Counted from the stretch's first letter, positions 38,605-50,800 are shown. The stretch: 64,000 bases of DNA from Edaphocola aurantiacus (GCF_019797745.1 NZ_VOSI01000004.1:124001-188000); one strand, 5' to 3'. The notes: generated by a model from the sequence alone, not told the origin. Program-made: numbers and translations.

Positions 38605-41600
38605 CTATTTCATGAGTTCAATTTTGCGAACGGTAGTGCCTTCGCTGGTATTGATATGTAACTGGTACATACCAGAACTCAGGTGAGCAGGCAGGTTCAA
38701 TTGATATTTACTTGCACTATTGTTATATGCCGTGCGGTATACTTCCTGTCCCAGGTTGTTCAATACCACCACATCTTTGATACGGATGCGATCTGCCACT
38801 TCCATAAATATCGTTTGTCCGTTCGACGGATTAGGATATACTTTGATGGCATCTTTTGTGATATTAATATCATTAGTACCGGTACCCAGGATATATACTG
38901 TAGAGCTATCAGTAATGTCTGCACAAACACTGAACAGTTTTACTTTGATAGTATAATAACCACCAGCAGCATAAGTATGCGATGGGGTAGGCTGGTTACT
39001 CACCTGTGTACCATCTCCGAAGTTCCATTCATAGCCCACAACATTCTGTGCATTTACAGCAGAGAAGGTAAAGCCCATAGGACTGTTGGCCAGGGCCAGG
39101 ATACCTGTTGCAGTAGGAGCATAACCGGCTTGGGTCAGGGTAACGGTATCTGAAGTCAGACAGCCTTCGGCGCTGGTTACAAATACGATGTATGTTCCGG
39201 CAGCAGTTGCGGTAATGGTACGGCTAGTCGCACCGTTAGTCCAGTAGTAATTACCACCATTTTCACCGTCTGGTCCTGCATCCAGTACTTTGGTTGCACC
39301 AACACAGAATCCGGTACCACCTGCATCCAGGTCTACGATAGGTCTTGGGTTTACGATTACATTAACTGTATCTGATTTAAAACAAGTGTTTGTATCGGTT
39401 ACGGTTACATAATATGTTCCCGATTGGGTAATGCTTCTGCTACTTCCGGTACTGTTATCATCCCAGAGGTATGTTGCACCAGGATGTTGTGTGCCCGGGT
39501 CTATTGTAAATGCGGCTGCATTTAAGGTACAGGTATCAAAATCCGGACCCAGATTTGCCGGTGGCAGGATATGGATATAAGCATTAACCGGTGTTCTTAC
39601 GCTGGCACATCCTGTAGATGTTACCGCAACAACATAGTATGTTGTAGTTGCGTACAGGGTTGGTGTCGTGTAACTGCTGGTGGTTGCCAAAACTGTATTA
39701 CTGGTTGCACTGGAGTACCATTTCAGGGTGTTACCACTGCCCGGAGTAGCGCTCAGCGTTAAGGCAGTAGGGCTACAGCTTTGTGCACTTACCACTGTTG
39801 GCGGAGCAACATAGTTAACATTCAGTGTAAAGCTTGGTGAAATACAACCATTACCACCGCTTAAGATACGTACTCTGTACTGAGTAGCAGTTGAGATGCC
39901 TGTTGCTTTGTACACTACGGTATCAGTATTCGGGATAGCCGTCCAGGTAGTACCGTTTGTAGAGTACTCCCATTGTAATGATCCCGGTGCATATCCGTAT
40001 CCAGGAGATAATGATAATACAGAGGTATCATTGGCACAGATAGTAGCCATGCTGCCCGTTACGGAGAATGATGCAGGTACTGCAGTGATTTTTGCAGTGT
40101 CATTAGCCGGGTAAGGGTCAGGTTGACCGTTTGGTATTGATGTCCATGCTTTGATCGCATTATTACCCGGATTAAGGTTAGCATTGCCCAGTAAAACGGT
40201 ATCGAAGCTTTGACCGGATGCCGTACCAATCGGAACTAATAAGCTGGAGTAAGGAACAGGAGTTTGTGTAACGCCGTTCACCGACCAGTTGATCTGTAAT
40301 GTATTGATGTTGTTTGTACCCACATTGCCGATCATTACTTCAACCGGTTGTGTGCCGGAGCAGTAGTTGCCGGTAGGTTTTAATAAAGACAGTGCTCTTG
40401 CATTGTTCGTACCGGAAACACTGAATTCGAATGCACCGATGGTCGGAGTAGTAGCGCGTGCTGCACCATTGATATCTGTCGGTACATCAGCCAGTAAGTT
40501 GTTACCGGCGGTCATTACCGCAACATTCAACGGAGATAAATCACCTGTAGTAGATGAAATAAATTGAGGATCTACGCTTGGTGAACCTACTTCCTGTGTT
40601 GGATATGCTGCCTGGAATGCTGCCAGGGTTGCATATGCAGTACCATAGTAATACGGATACTGTGCACCGGTTTGTGTAGAGTTTACGTAAACATTGTTTT
40701 TCTGTAAGTCAGCAGTATAGCTGGTAGATGAACCATAAAAACCATATTTAACACCGGTGCTGCCACCTGTAATGTTGATGATATTGTTCTTGAAGTTACA
40801 GCCGTTGTTATACCCATAGTAGATACCATATATAGTACCGCCACCGGTATTGGACTGCAGCGCAGTTACATCGATAGTATTATGATATACATTCTGAGCA
40901 GGTCCGTATATATACATTAAGTATTGTGTACCGGAATATGTACCCAGGTTGTACATGATATTATTGGCAATCAGGTTAGGCGTTGCCGGAGTGTTATTGT
41001 AGTGATAGTTGTAAATACCATACAGGATATTGGTATTATTCACACCAGGCATAGCCATATCATGTACTTTGTTACCGATACATTTGATACCCTGGCCATA
41101 GTAATAGTAGATACCATATGCCGAGGTAGCGGTAGAGGCTTTGCTGGAACGATGAATGTTGTTATAACTGATCTCACCACCTTTATTGTAATATGCTCTG
41201 ATACCGTAGTAATAGAAGTTGGTTACTTCATTACCTACAATATTGATACTGTCATTCGGAGCAGTTGAGCTGTTACCAGTGAAGGTAATACCATAATATG
41301 CACCACCTGCAGCTGTACTACCCGCAATTACCTTATTGTTTTTTATATTAACATAAGTAACCGCTGCAGAAGTTGTCGGAGAGGTGTTAGAGCCAGAGAT
41401 GACGATACCATTCGCATTAACAGAACTGGTTCCGGTAATGGTTGACAGGTCTACTTCACAATTTACAATACTGTCGCGGCTTGCATCACCTGTCAGCAGG
41501 ATACCCCATCCGTAAGTATTGTTCAGGGTTTTTATCTTCAGGTTATTTAAGGTAAAGTATTTGGTATTGTTTAAAGAGAATATTGGTAAGATATTGGCAT

Positions 41601-44478
41601 TAGGTACATTGTATTGTAACATTTCTCCGTTACCATTGATTCTGATTGTATTTACCGCACTTGATCCGGTAACGTTAGGGAATTCAACCATTTCGTTATA
41701 TGGACCGGAACCGGCAACAACATTCGCTACCACCGGACCACAGATACCCCATGCCAGGGCATTTTTGAATCCTGTAAAGCTGGTAAAGTTTGTTGCTGAA
41801 ACTGGGGCACCTGCGTTGATGGTATAAGTACCACCAGGTAATGCAGAGTTTGCTGCCCAGGTAATTGTGTCATTATTATGTACCGGATCTGTCTGGCCAT
41901 TAGGACTGGTTACCCAAACCACAATATTGCTCGAACCGGCAGGTAATGATACCGTACCCAAAACAATAGTATCCGTTGTATTACCGGTTGGAGAACCTGG
42001 AGCCACTAAGTTACCAGTCCAGTTAAACGCAGTCATAGTAGTACCATTCAACTTCCAGTTTACGGTCATATTGCTCAGGGTATTGGAACCGGCATTACCG
42101 ATCACCACTTTAACCGGAGTATTGGTATTGGCACAGTATGTGCCCGCAGGGCTGATGAATGCTACAGATTTACCATCATTGGCACCGGCAGGTAAGAATT
42201 CGAATGCTCCAATTGTTGGTGTTGCAGATCTTGGAATTCCATTAATGTCGGTAGGTACATCTGTAAATACATTGGTACCGGTATTGATCAGTGCAGAAGC
42301 CGCCGGAGTCAGGTTACCCGTTGCAGGGCTGGTGAACTGCGGTGCAGCATTAGGAGAACCTACTTCCTGTGTAGGGTAGGCCGCCTGGAATGCAGCAAGA
42401 GACGCATAGGCTACTCCATAGTAGTAAGGTGTTTGTGTACCGGACTGTGTAGAGTTTACATAGATATCATTTTTCTGGTAAGTAGCTGCATAAGTAGTGG
42501 AGCTGTGGTAGATACCATATTTGGTACCACCATTACCTCCGGTAATATTGATAATATTGTTTTTAAACTCACTGCCTGTATTATAACCTACATACAAACC
42601 GTACATAGTACTGGCAGTAGTAGCCTGTACGGCACTTGCATCTACAGTATTATGATACACTTTAAGAGACGGGCCATAGCAATACAGTAAGTACTGGCTA
42701 CCGGAGTAACTACCCAGATTATATACAATATTATTGGCTACCAGGATAGGAGTAGTTGCAGTATTGTTATAGTGATAGTTATAGATACCGTATAAGGTAT
42801 TGGTATTGCCAATACCAGGCGCAGCCATATCATGTACTTTATTGCCAACACACTTCACACCCACACCGTAATAGTAATAGATACCATATGCAGAAGTGGC
42901 TGTAGAAACGGTTTTGGCTGTTCTGTGTATATTGTTGTAACTAATCTCACCACCTTTATTGTATGAGGCTCTGATACCGTAGTAATAGAAATTGGTTACT
43001 TCATTGTTTACGATATAGATACTGTCATTCGGAGCCGTAGAGCTTGATCCGGTAAACGTAATACCGTAGTAACAACCACCGGAAGCATTTGCAGGACCGG
43101 CAATAACTTTATTTTTTCCGAGATAGATACTTCTTACACTCGATGCATTCGTAGCAGAGCTAAGGTTGCTGCCCGAGATAACGATACCATTACCGTTTAC
43201 AGAAGAGGTACCGGTAATAGAAGACATATCCACAGTACATCTCAGGATACTATCCTTCTCTGCTGTTCCGGCAATGTGTATACCCCAGCCGTAAGAGGCA
43301 TTCAGAGATTTGATATTTAAGCTGTCAATCGTCAGGTATTTGGTACCATCCATCGATACGATTCTCATGTTCGTAGTAGCGGTTCCGTTAAACTGAATCG
43401 TCTCACCATTACCATTTATTCTAACTTTATTGGTCGCGCTTGCACCACCGATAGCAGTCAGGTTGAATGTTTCTGTGTATGGTCCGGATCCCGGTACAAC
43501 ATTGATGGTTACCGGTGCGGTAATGCCACAGTTCAATGCCGCAGCTGCCGCGGTAAAGGTCTGGAAGTTGGTACCACCAGTAGCTAAAGCCGAGTTGATG
43601 GTATAGGTACCTGCCAATCCGGTAGCCACATTTACCTGCACCGGAGTTGAATATACAGGAGTACCGCCTGAACATACTATCTTACATCTGTACCATGTAG
43701 TGACCAGCGGGCTTACATTCGTTCCCGGCAAAATACCAGGGGTACCCATACTTGTATAAGTAGTGTTATTAGGTGAACTTTCCCACTCATAGGTCTGACC
43801 CGAAGAAATGGTAACACCATTAAGAGAAAGGCTTACTGCATTGCCCGGACACACCTGACCCGATGGGCTGGCAACGGTAGTACCGGCAACAGGAGGATTG
43901 GTACACGGGGTATTAGAACCGATTAAGACCCGGTAGTCATGCGCTTCTCCGTAGGTATAAGAGCCACATGCGTTGGTAGGCGCTGAGTTATACACCACCA
44001 TTGTGCGCATTCTGCGTATACCCGGAGTCGCCGCTGCCGGTACGGTAAAGGAATAAGCACCGGTAGAGCTTACACTGATAGGGCCAAAAGTAGCCACTTG
44101 TTCTGTTGTGGCAAAAGTACCATTGTTATCATAGTCGATCCATACCGTAACATATTCATAAGCGCTACCGTAAGTTGTGGTTACGGTACCATTATATGTC
44201 TGGCCCGGGTATAAATCCGGTACACCCAGTGTCGGGCTGGTTGTGTAATCTGCATAACCATTAATAGGTGCAGTCGCACAGGGAGTATTCATATTGGACA
44301 GCGTAGTGGTTGCGCCAACAAGCGTAACATCATCAATGTTGTCCCCAGAAGTACAACCGGTTGAGTAGGTGGGTGTACAGGTCGCAGGAGCCTGACTGTA
44401 CAAGCCTGCCGTCTGGGACATAAGAAGGGGAATGAGCAGCGCCCAAATCCTTCCGGAAGATGTGAATTTTACTTTCAT
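38605..44478 (-). CDS. T9SS cargo protein: GEVED domain, two beta-helix units, PKD and type A sorting domain
   Basis: Taken from ATG at 44478 (1957 residues). This start gives a clean signal peptide (SSGRIWALLIPLLMSQTAGL, then YSQ); the frame is open to 44562, but the extra residues are not signal-like and cover a likely promoter. Domains: GEVED (about 83-190, VTVWIDYDNNGTF; RMRTMVVYN; GEAHDYRVLIG); an Ig-like segment; beta-helix unit A (about 286-783); a CARDB-like domain; beta-helix unit B (about 880-1380); a CARDB-like domain; Ig-like repeats; a PKD domain (near 1819, YEWNFGDGTQV); and the T9SS type A sorting domain (about 1873-1957, IKVYPNPSNGQTIFMEV). The half from unit A to the C-terminus is nearly duplicated in the next gene. 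It is probably a surface adhesin or structural protein. Confidence 0.93.
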   Translation of the reverse strand: MKVKFTSSGRIWALLIPLLMSQTAGLYSQAPATCTPTYSTGCTSGDNIDDVTLVGATTTLSNMNTPCATAPINGYADYTTSPTLGVPDLYPGQTYNGTVTTTYGSAYEYVTVWIDYDNNGTFATTEQVATFGPISVSSTGAYSFTVPAAATPGIRRMRTMVVYNSAPTNACGSYTYGEAHDYRVLIGSNTPCTNPPVAGTTVASPSGQVCPGNAVSLSLNGVTISSGQTYEWESSPNNTTYTSMGTPGILPGTNVSPLVTTWYRCKIVCSGGTPVYSTPVQVNVATGLAGTYTINSALATGGTNFQTFTAAAAALNCGITAPVTINVVPGSGPYTETFNLTAIGGASATNKVRINGNGETIQFNGTATTNMRIVSMDGTKYLTIDSLNIKSLNASYGWGIHIAGTAEKDSILRCTVDMSSITGTSSVNGNGIVISGSNLSSATNASSVRSIYLGKNKVIAGPANASGGCYYGITFTGSSSTAPNDSIYIVNNEVTNFYYYGIRASYNKGGEISYNNIHRTAKTVSTATSAYGIYYYYGVGVKCVGNKVHDMAAPGIGNTNTLYGIYNYHYNNTATTPILVANNIVYNLGSYSGSQYLLYCYGPSLKVYHNTVDASAVQATTASTMYGLYVGYNTGSEFKNNIINITGGNGGTKYGIYHSSTTYAATYQKNDIYVNSTQSGTQTPYYYGVAYASLAAFQAAYPTQEVGSPNAAPQFTSPATGNLTPAASALINTGTNVFTDVPTDINGIPRSATPTIGAFEFLPAGANDGKSVAFISPAGTYCANTNTPVKVVIGNAGSNTLSNMTVNWKLNGTTMTAFNWTGNLVAPGSPTGNTTDTIVLGTVSLPAGSSNIVVWVTSPNGQTDPVHNNDTITWAANSALPGGTYTINAGAPVSATNFTSFTGFKNALAWGICGPVVANVVAGSGPYNEMVEFPNVTGSSAVNTIRINGNGEMLQYNVPNANILPIFSLNNTKYFTLNNLKIKTLNNTYGWGILLTGDASRDSIVNCEVDLSTITGTSSVNANGIVISGSNTSPTTSAAVTYVNIKNNKVIAGSTAAGGAYYGITFTGNSSTAPNDSINIVGNEVTNFYYYGIRAYYNKGGEISYNNIHRSSKASTATSAYGIYYYYGQGIKCIGNKVHDMAMPGVNNTNILYGIYNYHYNNTPATPNLIANNIMYNLGTYSGTQYLMYIYGPAQNVYHNTIDVTALQSNTGGGTIYGIYYGYNNGCNFKNNIINITGGSTGVKYGFYGSSTSYTADLQKNNVYVNSTQTGAQYPYYYGTAYATLAAFQAAYPTQEVGSPSVDPQFISSTTGDLSPLNVAVMTAGNNLLADVPTDINGAARATTPTIGAFEFSVSGTNNARALSLLKPTGNYCSGTQPVEVMIGNVGTNNINTLQINWSVNGVTQTPVPYSSLLVPIGTASGQSFDTVLLGNANLNPGNNAIKAWTSIPNGQPDPYPANDTAKITAVPASFSVTGSMATICANDTSVLSLSPGYGYAPGSLQWEYSTNGTTWTAIPNTDTVVYKATGISTATQYRVRILSGGNGCISPSFTLNVNYVAPPTVVSAQSCSPTALTLSATPGSGNTLKWYSSATSNTVLATTSSYTTPTLYATTTYYVVAVTSTGCASVRTPVNAYIHILPPANLGPDFDTCTLNAAAFTIDPGTQHPGATYLWDDNSTGSSRSITQSGTYYVTVTDTNTCFKSDTVNVIVNPRPIVDLDAGGTGFCVGATKVLDAGPDGENGGNYYWTNGATSRTITATAAGTYIVFVTSAEGCLTSDTVTLTQAGYAPTATGILALANSPMGFTFSAVNAQNVVGYEWNFGDGTQVSNQPTPSHTYAAGGYYTIKVKLFSVCADITDSSTVYILGTGTNDINITKDAIKVYPNPSNGQTIFMEVADRIRIKDVVVLNNLGQEVYRTAYNNSASKYQLNLPAHLSSGMYQLHINTSEGTTVRKIELMK
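40340..41840 (-). repeat. Beta-helix repeat unit B of the second T9SS gene
   Basis: Approximate bounds. It is very close at the DNA level to 46570-48050 in the third gene: long stretches around 40600-41500 and 46800-47720 differ mainly at third codon positions. It encodes the YYYGIRAYYNKGGEISYNNI type of repeated turns. Confidence 0.8.
42130..43620 (-). repeat. Beta-helix repeat unit A of the second T9SS gene
   Basis: Approximate bounds. It is homologous to unit B of the same gene and to 48340-49830. The landmark peptide IYNYHYNNTATTPILVANNI recurs with few changes in all four close copies. Confidence 0.8.
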
Positions 44479-44502
44479 ACGATAAATATTAAAAAAAATA
44501 AT

Positions 44503-44518
44503 CCTTTTTATAAAAAGG
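44503..44518. other. 16-bp AT-rich palindrome in the 5' leader of the second T9SS gene
   Basis: CCTTTTTA and TAAAAAGG form a perfect 16-bp palindrome between the candidate promoter (44523-44554) and the ATG at 44478. It would fold in the transcript leader or could be an operator. No function is known. Confidence 0.35.
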
Positions 44519-44522
44519 TCAA

Positions 44523-44554
44523 CGAATGTATAGTTTTTGAATAGGAAAGTGAAA
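44523..44554 (-). promoter_or_regulatory. Candidate promoter of the second T9SS gene
   Basis: The minus strand reads TTTCACTTT (44546-44554), 15 bp, then TACATTCG (44523-44530), one mismatch from TAnnTTTG. The same two blocks at the same 15-bp spacing precede the third T9SS gene. The distance to the ATG is 44 bp. Confidence 0.5.
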
Positions 44555-44748
44555 TTTCGCATAGCTACCTGTCGTGATTTAAGATAGATATGGTGTTAAA
44601 TTATATTTATTATATATTCGCTTAAATATTATGTTTTTTAAAAAGTATTGATTAGCAATGAAATGATGCTTTTAGCAATAATGTGAATTAAATGTAATGA
44701 AAATGTTAAAATTATCATAAAATAATAATATGATATAAGATTATGGCT

Positions 44749-44806
44749 ATTTACTGATAATAAGAAAGCCCCCGTAACCGGGGGCTTTCTTATTATCAGT
44801 AAATAT
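44749..44806 (-). terminator. Perfect 27-bp inverted-repeat terminator of the third T9SS gene
   Basis: Arms 44749-44775 and 44780-44806 are exact reverse complements around TAAC. The GC core AAAGCCCCCG is flanked by AT-rich arms. It is the longest perfect stem in the window. It starts 8 bp beyond the stop at 44815. Confidence 0.95.
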
Positions 44807-44814
44807 ATCAGGAA

Positions 44815-47800
44815 TTACTTCAGCAGTTCGAGTTTACGAACAGTATTCCCTTTGTTGGTATTGATATTTAACTGGTACATTCCTGAGCTTAAATATGCCG
44901 GCAGGTCCAGTCTGTACTTATTGTCCGAGGTGCTTACCGGTGTGCGGTATACTTCCTGGCCCAATGTGTTGTACACAACTATTTCATTGATCTTAACAGG
45001 GTCAGTCACTTCAAGGAATACGCTTTGTCCGTTTGTCGGATTAGGGTATACTTTAATGGCCTCTTTCGCAAGATTGACATCCTTGGTTCCGGTACCTAAT
45101 ATATATACCGTAGAGCTGTCTGAGATATCCGCACAAGTACTGAACAGTTTTAATCTGATGGTATAATAACCACCGGCAGTATAATGATGCGTCGGGTTGG
45201 CTTGTGTGCTTACTGCGCTGCCATCACCGAAATCCCATTCATATGCGGTAACATTCTGTGCATTCACTGCGGAGAAGGTGAAGCCGGTAGGCCCATTGGC
45301 TAATGCCAGTATACCAGTCGCAGTAGGTGCATATCCGTCCTGTGTTACGGTTACTGTATCTACCGTCAGACATCCTGCATTGCTCGTTACATACACTATA
45401 TAGGTACCCGGGTTAGCTATAGTGATGGTGCGGCTTGTAGCACCGGTAGTCCAGTAGTAGTTACCACCGTTTTCACCACCAGGACCGGCGTCCAGCACTT
45501 TAGTAGCACCGATACAGAAGCCTGTTCCGTCTGCTGCCAGATCTACAACCGGTCTGGGGCTGATGGATACATTAACGGTATCAGAATTAGAACAACCATT
45601 AGTATCTGTTACGGTAACATAATAAGTACCTGATACATGTACATTACGTATGCTTGCGGTACTGTTATCATCCCAGAGGTATGTAGCACCAGGATGCTGT
45701 ACACCAGGATCAATTGTAAACACAGCTGCATTTGTAGTACAGGTATCGAAGTCTGGTCCGAAGTTAACAGGCGGTAATACATGGATCACTGCATTAACCG
45801 GTGTTTTTACACTGGCACATCCAGTCGGGGTAACAGCCACTGCATAGTAGGTTGCAGTTACACCAACATAAGGGAGGTTGAGCGTGTCATTGGTCAGCAG
45901 GACAGTGTTGGTTGTGGTACTGTTGTACCATCTGATAAAATTGGCGGGGCCTGTAGATGCAGTCAGCATCAGCGCTCCCGGCGCACAACTCTCGTCACCC
46001 ACTACCGTAGGAGGTGCTACATAAGTAACATTTATCGTTGTTGTCGGAGAGGTACAGTTATTGCCGCCTGTAAGAATACGCACCCTGTATTGGGTATTGG
46101 CACCAATGTTGGTAACCAGGTAATTTACGGTATCAGAGTTGGCAATTGAAGTCCAGTTAATACCATCGGTAGAGGATTGCCATTCCAAAGCATTGTCAGC
46201 ATAGCCGTAACCAGGAGACAAAGACAGGATAGATGTGTCGTTGGCACAGATCGTAGCCTTACTCGCGGTAACAGTAAATGTTGCCGGGCTGGTATGCGTT
46301 GTGGTGGTATCATTAGCCGGCTGGCTGTCTGGTAATCCGTTTGGAGCCGAGGTCCATGCCTTCACCTGGTTAGTACCCGCGTTAAAGGTTGCATTGCCCA
46401 GCAATACCGTATCGAAGCTCTGGCCTGGAGTAACGCCGACCGGCACCAGCTGGCTGTTATAGGCAACTGGTGTCTGCAATACGCCGTTTATACTCCAGTT
46501 GATCTGAAGGCTATTGATATTGTTTGTACCCACATTACCGATCATTACTTCAACCGGTTGTGTACCGGAACAGTAATTGCCGGAAGGATTGATCAGGCTC
46601 AGGGCTCTGGCATTGTTTGTACCCGATATGGAGAATTCGAATGCACCAATGGTCGGAGTTGCAGAGCGTACGGCACCGTTAATATCGGTAGGTACATCAG
46701 TCTGTAAGTTATTACCCGCAGTCATTACCGCAATATTCAGCGGAGACAGATCTCCTGTAGTAGGTGAAATAAACTGTGGATTTACACTTGGAGAACCTAC
46801 TTCCTGTGCCGGATATGCTGCCTGGAAAGCTGCCAGGGTTGCATAAGCAGTACCAAAGTAATATGGATACTGTGCACCGGTTTGTGTAGAGTTCATGTAA
46901 ACATTGTTTTTCTGCAAATCAGCAGCATAGGTTGTGGAGGAACCATAGAAACCGTATTTAATTCCGGTACTGCCACCCGTCATGCTGATTATATTGTTTC
47001 TGAAATTACATCCGGTATTATAACCAAAATAAATTCCGTACATCGTACCACCGCCATTAGACTGAATGGCACTGGCATCTATCGTATTATGATAAACATT
47101 CTGAGCAGGTCCGTATATATACATTAAGTATTGCGTTCCGGAATAAGTGCCCAGGTTATACAGGATGTTATTGGCGATCAGGTTCGGAGTAGTAGCAGGG
47201 TTGTTGTAGTGATAATTATAAATACCATACAGGATATTGGTATTATTCACACCAGGCATGGCCATATCATGTACCTTGTTACCGATACACTTAATACCCT
47301 GACCATAATAGTAATAAATACCATATGCCGAAGTATTGGTATTGGCTTTGCTGGAACGATGAACGTTATTATAACTGATCTCTCCACCCCTGTTGTATGA
47401 AGCCCTGATACCATAGTAATAGAAGTTTGTTACTTCATTACCTACAATGTAGATGCTGTCATTCGGAGCAGTAGAGCTTACTCCGCTAAAGGTAATAGCA
47501 TAGTATGCACCACCGGCTCCTGTACTACCTGCGATCACTTTGTTGTTCTTTATGTACAAGTGTGTAACATTACAGGAAGTAGTCGGAGAGGTATTGGATC
47601 CGGAAACGGCAATACCACTGGCATTTACAGAACTGGTACCTGTAATAGTCGACAGATCTACTTCACAATTGACTATACTGTCACGACTAGCATCGCCTGT
47701 CACAAATACACCCCAGCCATAAGTATTGTTCAGGGTTTTGATCTTAAGATTGTTCAGCGTGAAGTATTTCGTACCGTTCAGACCAACGATCACATGGTTA

Positions 47801-50800
47801 CCAAGGCCCGTTGAGTTAAACTGGATTGTTTCTCCGTTACCGTTCACACGCACCGTATTTACCGCACTTGATCCCGGAATATTAGGAAACTCCACGGTTT
47901 CATTATACGGTCCAGAACCGGATACCACATTAGCCACTACCGGTCCGCAGATACCCGCGTTCAATGCAGTTGCGAAAGCACCGAAACTGTTGAAGTTTGT
48001 ACCCGCAGTAGGTGCCGCACTGTTGATCGTATAAGTGCCTGCACTGAGAGAGGATAATCCCGACCAGAAAATCGTGTCATTGGCATGGTTAGGGTCCGTA
48101 GCGTTATTCGGATTAGAGGTCCAAACCACAATATTATTCTGACCTGCAGGCAGGGTGACATTACCTAAGGTAATTGTATCAATGCTCTGGCCTGTAGGAG
48201 ATCCCGGAGCCGTCAATGGACCTGTATAGCTGAACGGAGTCATGGTTGTACCATTTACCTTCCAGTTTACCTGCATGGTATTGAGCACATTAGCCCCGCC
48301 ATTGCCGATAATTACCTGAACAGGTAAAGTCGTATTGGCACAGAAAGTAGACGCAGGGCTTAAGTAAGCTACTGCTTTCGCATCATTATTGCCGGATGGG
48401 ATAAATTCAAATGCACCGATTGTTGGCACCGTACTTCTTGGTAAGCCATTAATATCGGTAGGCACATCGGTGAATACATTCGTTCCGTTGTTGATGATCG
48501 CGGAAGATGCCGGACTTAAGTCGCCTGCAGCAGCATTGGCAAACATCGGATCTGCAGAAGGAGAGCCCACTTCCTGAGTCGGGTAAGCCGCCTGGAATGC
48601 CGCAAGGCTTGCATATGCTGTACCGTAATAATATGGTGTCTGTGCACCGGACTGCGTTGTGTTGAAGTACACATTGTTCTTCTGCAGGTTTGCAGGTGTA
48701 CTGGCAGTGCTCACATAAATACCATATTTGGTACCATTATTGCCACCGGTAAAGTTTACAATGTTGTTTTTAACTTCAGAACCGGTATTAGTCGTAAGGT
48801 AGATCGCATAAATGGCACTTGTAGACGTACCCTGGGCTGCGCTTACATCGACTGTATTGTGGTACACCTTAGTCGCAGGACCGGTTGCCTGAAGCAGGTA
48901 CTGTATGCCACCGTAGTTACCCAGGTTATACAAGACATTGTTTGCAATTATAATAGGAGTAGCCGCTGTATTATTATAATGGTAGTTATACATTGCATAG
49001 AATGTGCTGGTCGAGGTTACGCCAGGGGCCGCCATATCGTGGATCTTGTTCCCGATAGTGCGGATACCGATACAATAGTATGAGTATATACCATAAGCAG
49101 TTGTTCCGATTGCAGTTTTGTTGCTGCGGTGTATATTATTATAGTTTAAACTACCACCGTTTACATAAGTATATCGTATACCATAGTAATAGAAGTTAGA
49201 GACCTCATTACCTACGATGGAGATACTGTCGTTTGGAGTAGTAGAACTCACACCACTGAAGGTAATACCATAGTATGCACCACCGGAACCGGCATTAGCG
49301 CCTGCGATAACATTATTATTACCGATATACAGATGGGTTACATTACTGGCAGTAGTTGCAGAGGTTGATGATCCTGAGATAACAATACCATTGGCATTTA
49401 CAGAAGAGGTACCTGTGATAGCAGAGAGATTGATCTCACAGTTCACGATACTGTCTCTCATCGCATTGCCGGTAATATGTACACCCCAGCCATAAGTATT
49501 ATTCAGTGATTTGATCTTAAGATTGTTGATCGTGAAGTACTTTGTTCCGTCCAGGGTCACGATCCTGTAGTTTGTAGTACTGGTAGGGTTGAACTGAATC
49601 GATTCTCCGTTACCATTAATACGCACTCTGTTGATCGCACTGGAACCATCAATATTGCCAAAGGATACAGTTTCATTATAAGGGCCGGAACCCGCTACAA
49701 CATTAGCCACAACAGGGCCGCAGACCCCGAGTGTATTGAGGGCCGTAGCAAAATCATTAAAATTGGTAAAGTTTGTACCACCAGTGGCCGCACCACTGTT
49801 AATAGTATAGGTACCGGCCAGTTTAGTCGTTAAACTGATCTGGAAAGTATCATTGCCGTGAGCCGTATCATTCTGATTATTGGGTAGGGAAGTCCACGCT
49901 TTAACCTGGTAAGTGCCCGGGCCAAAGTTGTAGGTGCCTAAGTTTACATTAAGCTGACTGGTTGGAGTGGTAATGGTATCCAGGTTTACCTGGTACCAGT
50001 TATTCGTCTGCAACACACCGTTTACAGACCAGGCCACTTTTACAGAATCCACGAAATTATTACCGAAGTTCATAATGCGTGCTGTAATCATTTGTCCACC
50101 GGGGCAGGCGCCATTTACCAGGCTGGGGAAGCCGATCACACCAGTATTGTTTGGAATGCTGGATACAGGGTTCAGTAATGTAATGATTACAGATCCATGT
50201 CCGGTTCCCAGACCAGCTGTATTTACCTGGTTGTTGCCGGAGTTGTAAGAACCGCCACCACCGCCGACTTCGGCAGCTCCGGTAGAAGATCCTGCACCGC
50301 CACCACCGCTGTAGCCACCACCGCCGCCACCGCGACGGTTATCCCAGGAGTTGGCGCCACCACCGCCTCCGAATCCGCCCCATCCGCCGGATGTAGTTGC
50401 GGCAGTACCGCCCATACCTCCATTCAGGAAAGCGTATCCGCCGGGATCACCAGCAGTAACACCGCCATCGCCGGAGAAGCCACCGCCACCGCCGGCATTG
50501 TTGATGCCACCACCACCCCCACCACTGGTACCGGCTGCGCCATTGCCGCTACCGGCACCAGGATTACCTGAGGTTGCAGTTGATGCATCCGCTGTAGCGA
50601 CCAGTGCAGCATTGCCATTAGCACCACCACCGCCACCGGCAATGATCATAGGTACATTACCGCTTGTCTTGACAACGAAAGAACCGCCGCCGCCGCCAAA
50701 TTGCTGTGTTCCGCTAGCCACACAGCATCCGCCTTGCTGACCAACCAGGATCTTGAGCTGATCCGCTGCAATAAGGTTAAACTCGCCACTCATATAGGCA

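Larger units (their letters stand above)
44479..44814. other. 336-bp AT-rich intergenic region between the two largest T9SS genes
   Basis: The region holds, from left to right, the leader and candidate promoter of the 38605-44478 gene, an AT-rich stretch with no clear signal (about 44560-44748), and the terminator of the upstream gene (44749-44806). No coding sequence or RNA gene was seen in it. Confidence 0.7.

Noticed and set aside
44479-44562. Upstream start (44562) for the second T9SS gene
   Set aside because: The extra 28 residues are not signal-like and overlap the candidate promoter. ATG at 44478 gives a typical Sec signal.
36000-49830. Repeated DNA that could suggest CRISPR, IS elements or an array of small repeats
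   Set aside because: The repeats are in frame, ~1.5 kb long and encode conserved protein modules. There are no spacers, terminal inverted repeats or transposase.
50197-50740. Long plus-strand Pro/Ala-rich open frames (for example 50351-50740)
   Set aside because: They are the complement of Gly codon runs in the glycine-rich domain on the minus strand, with no start context or family match.
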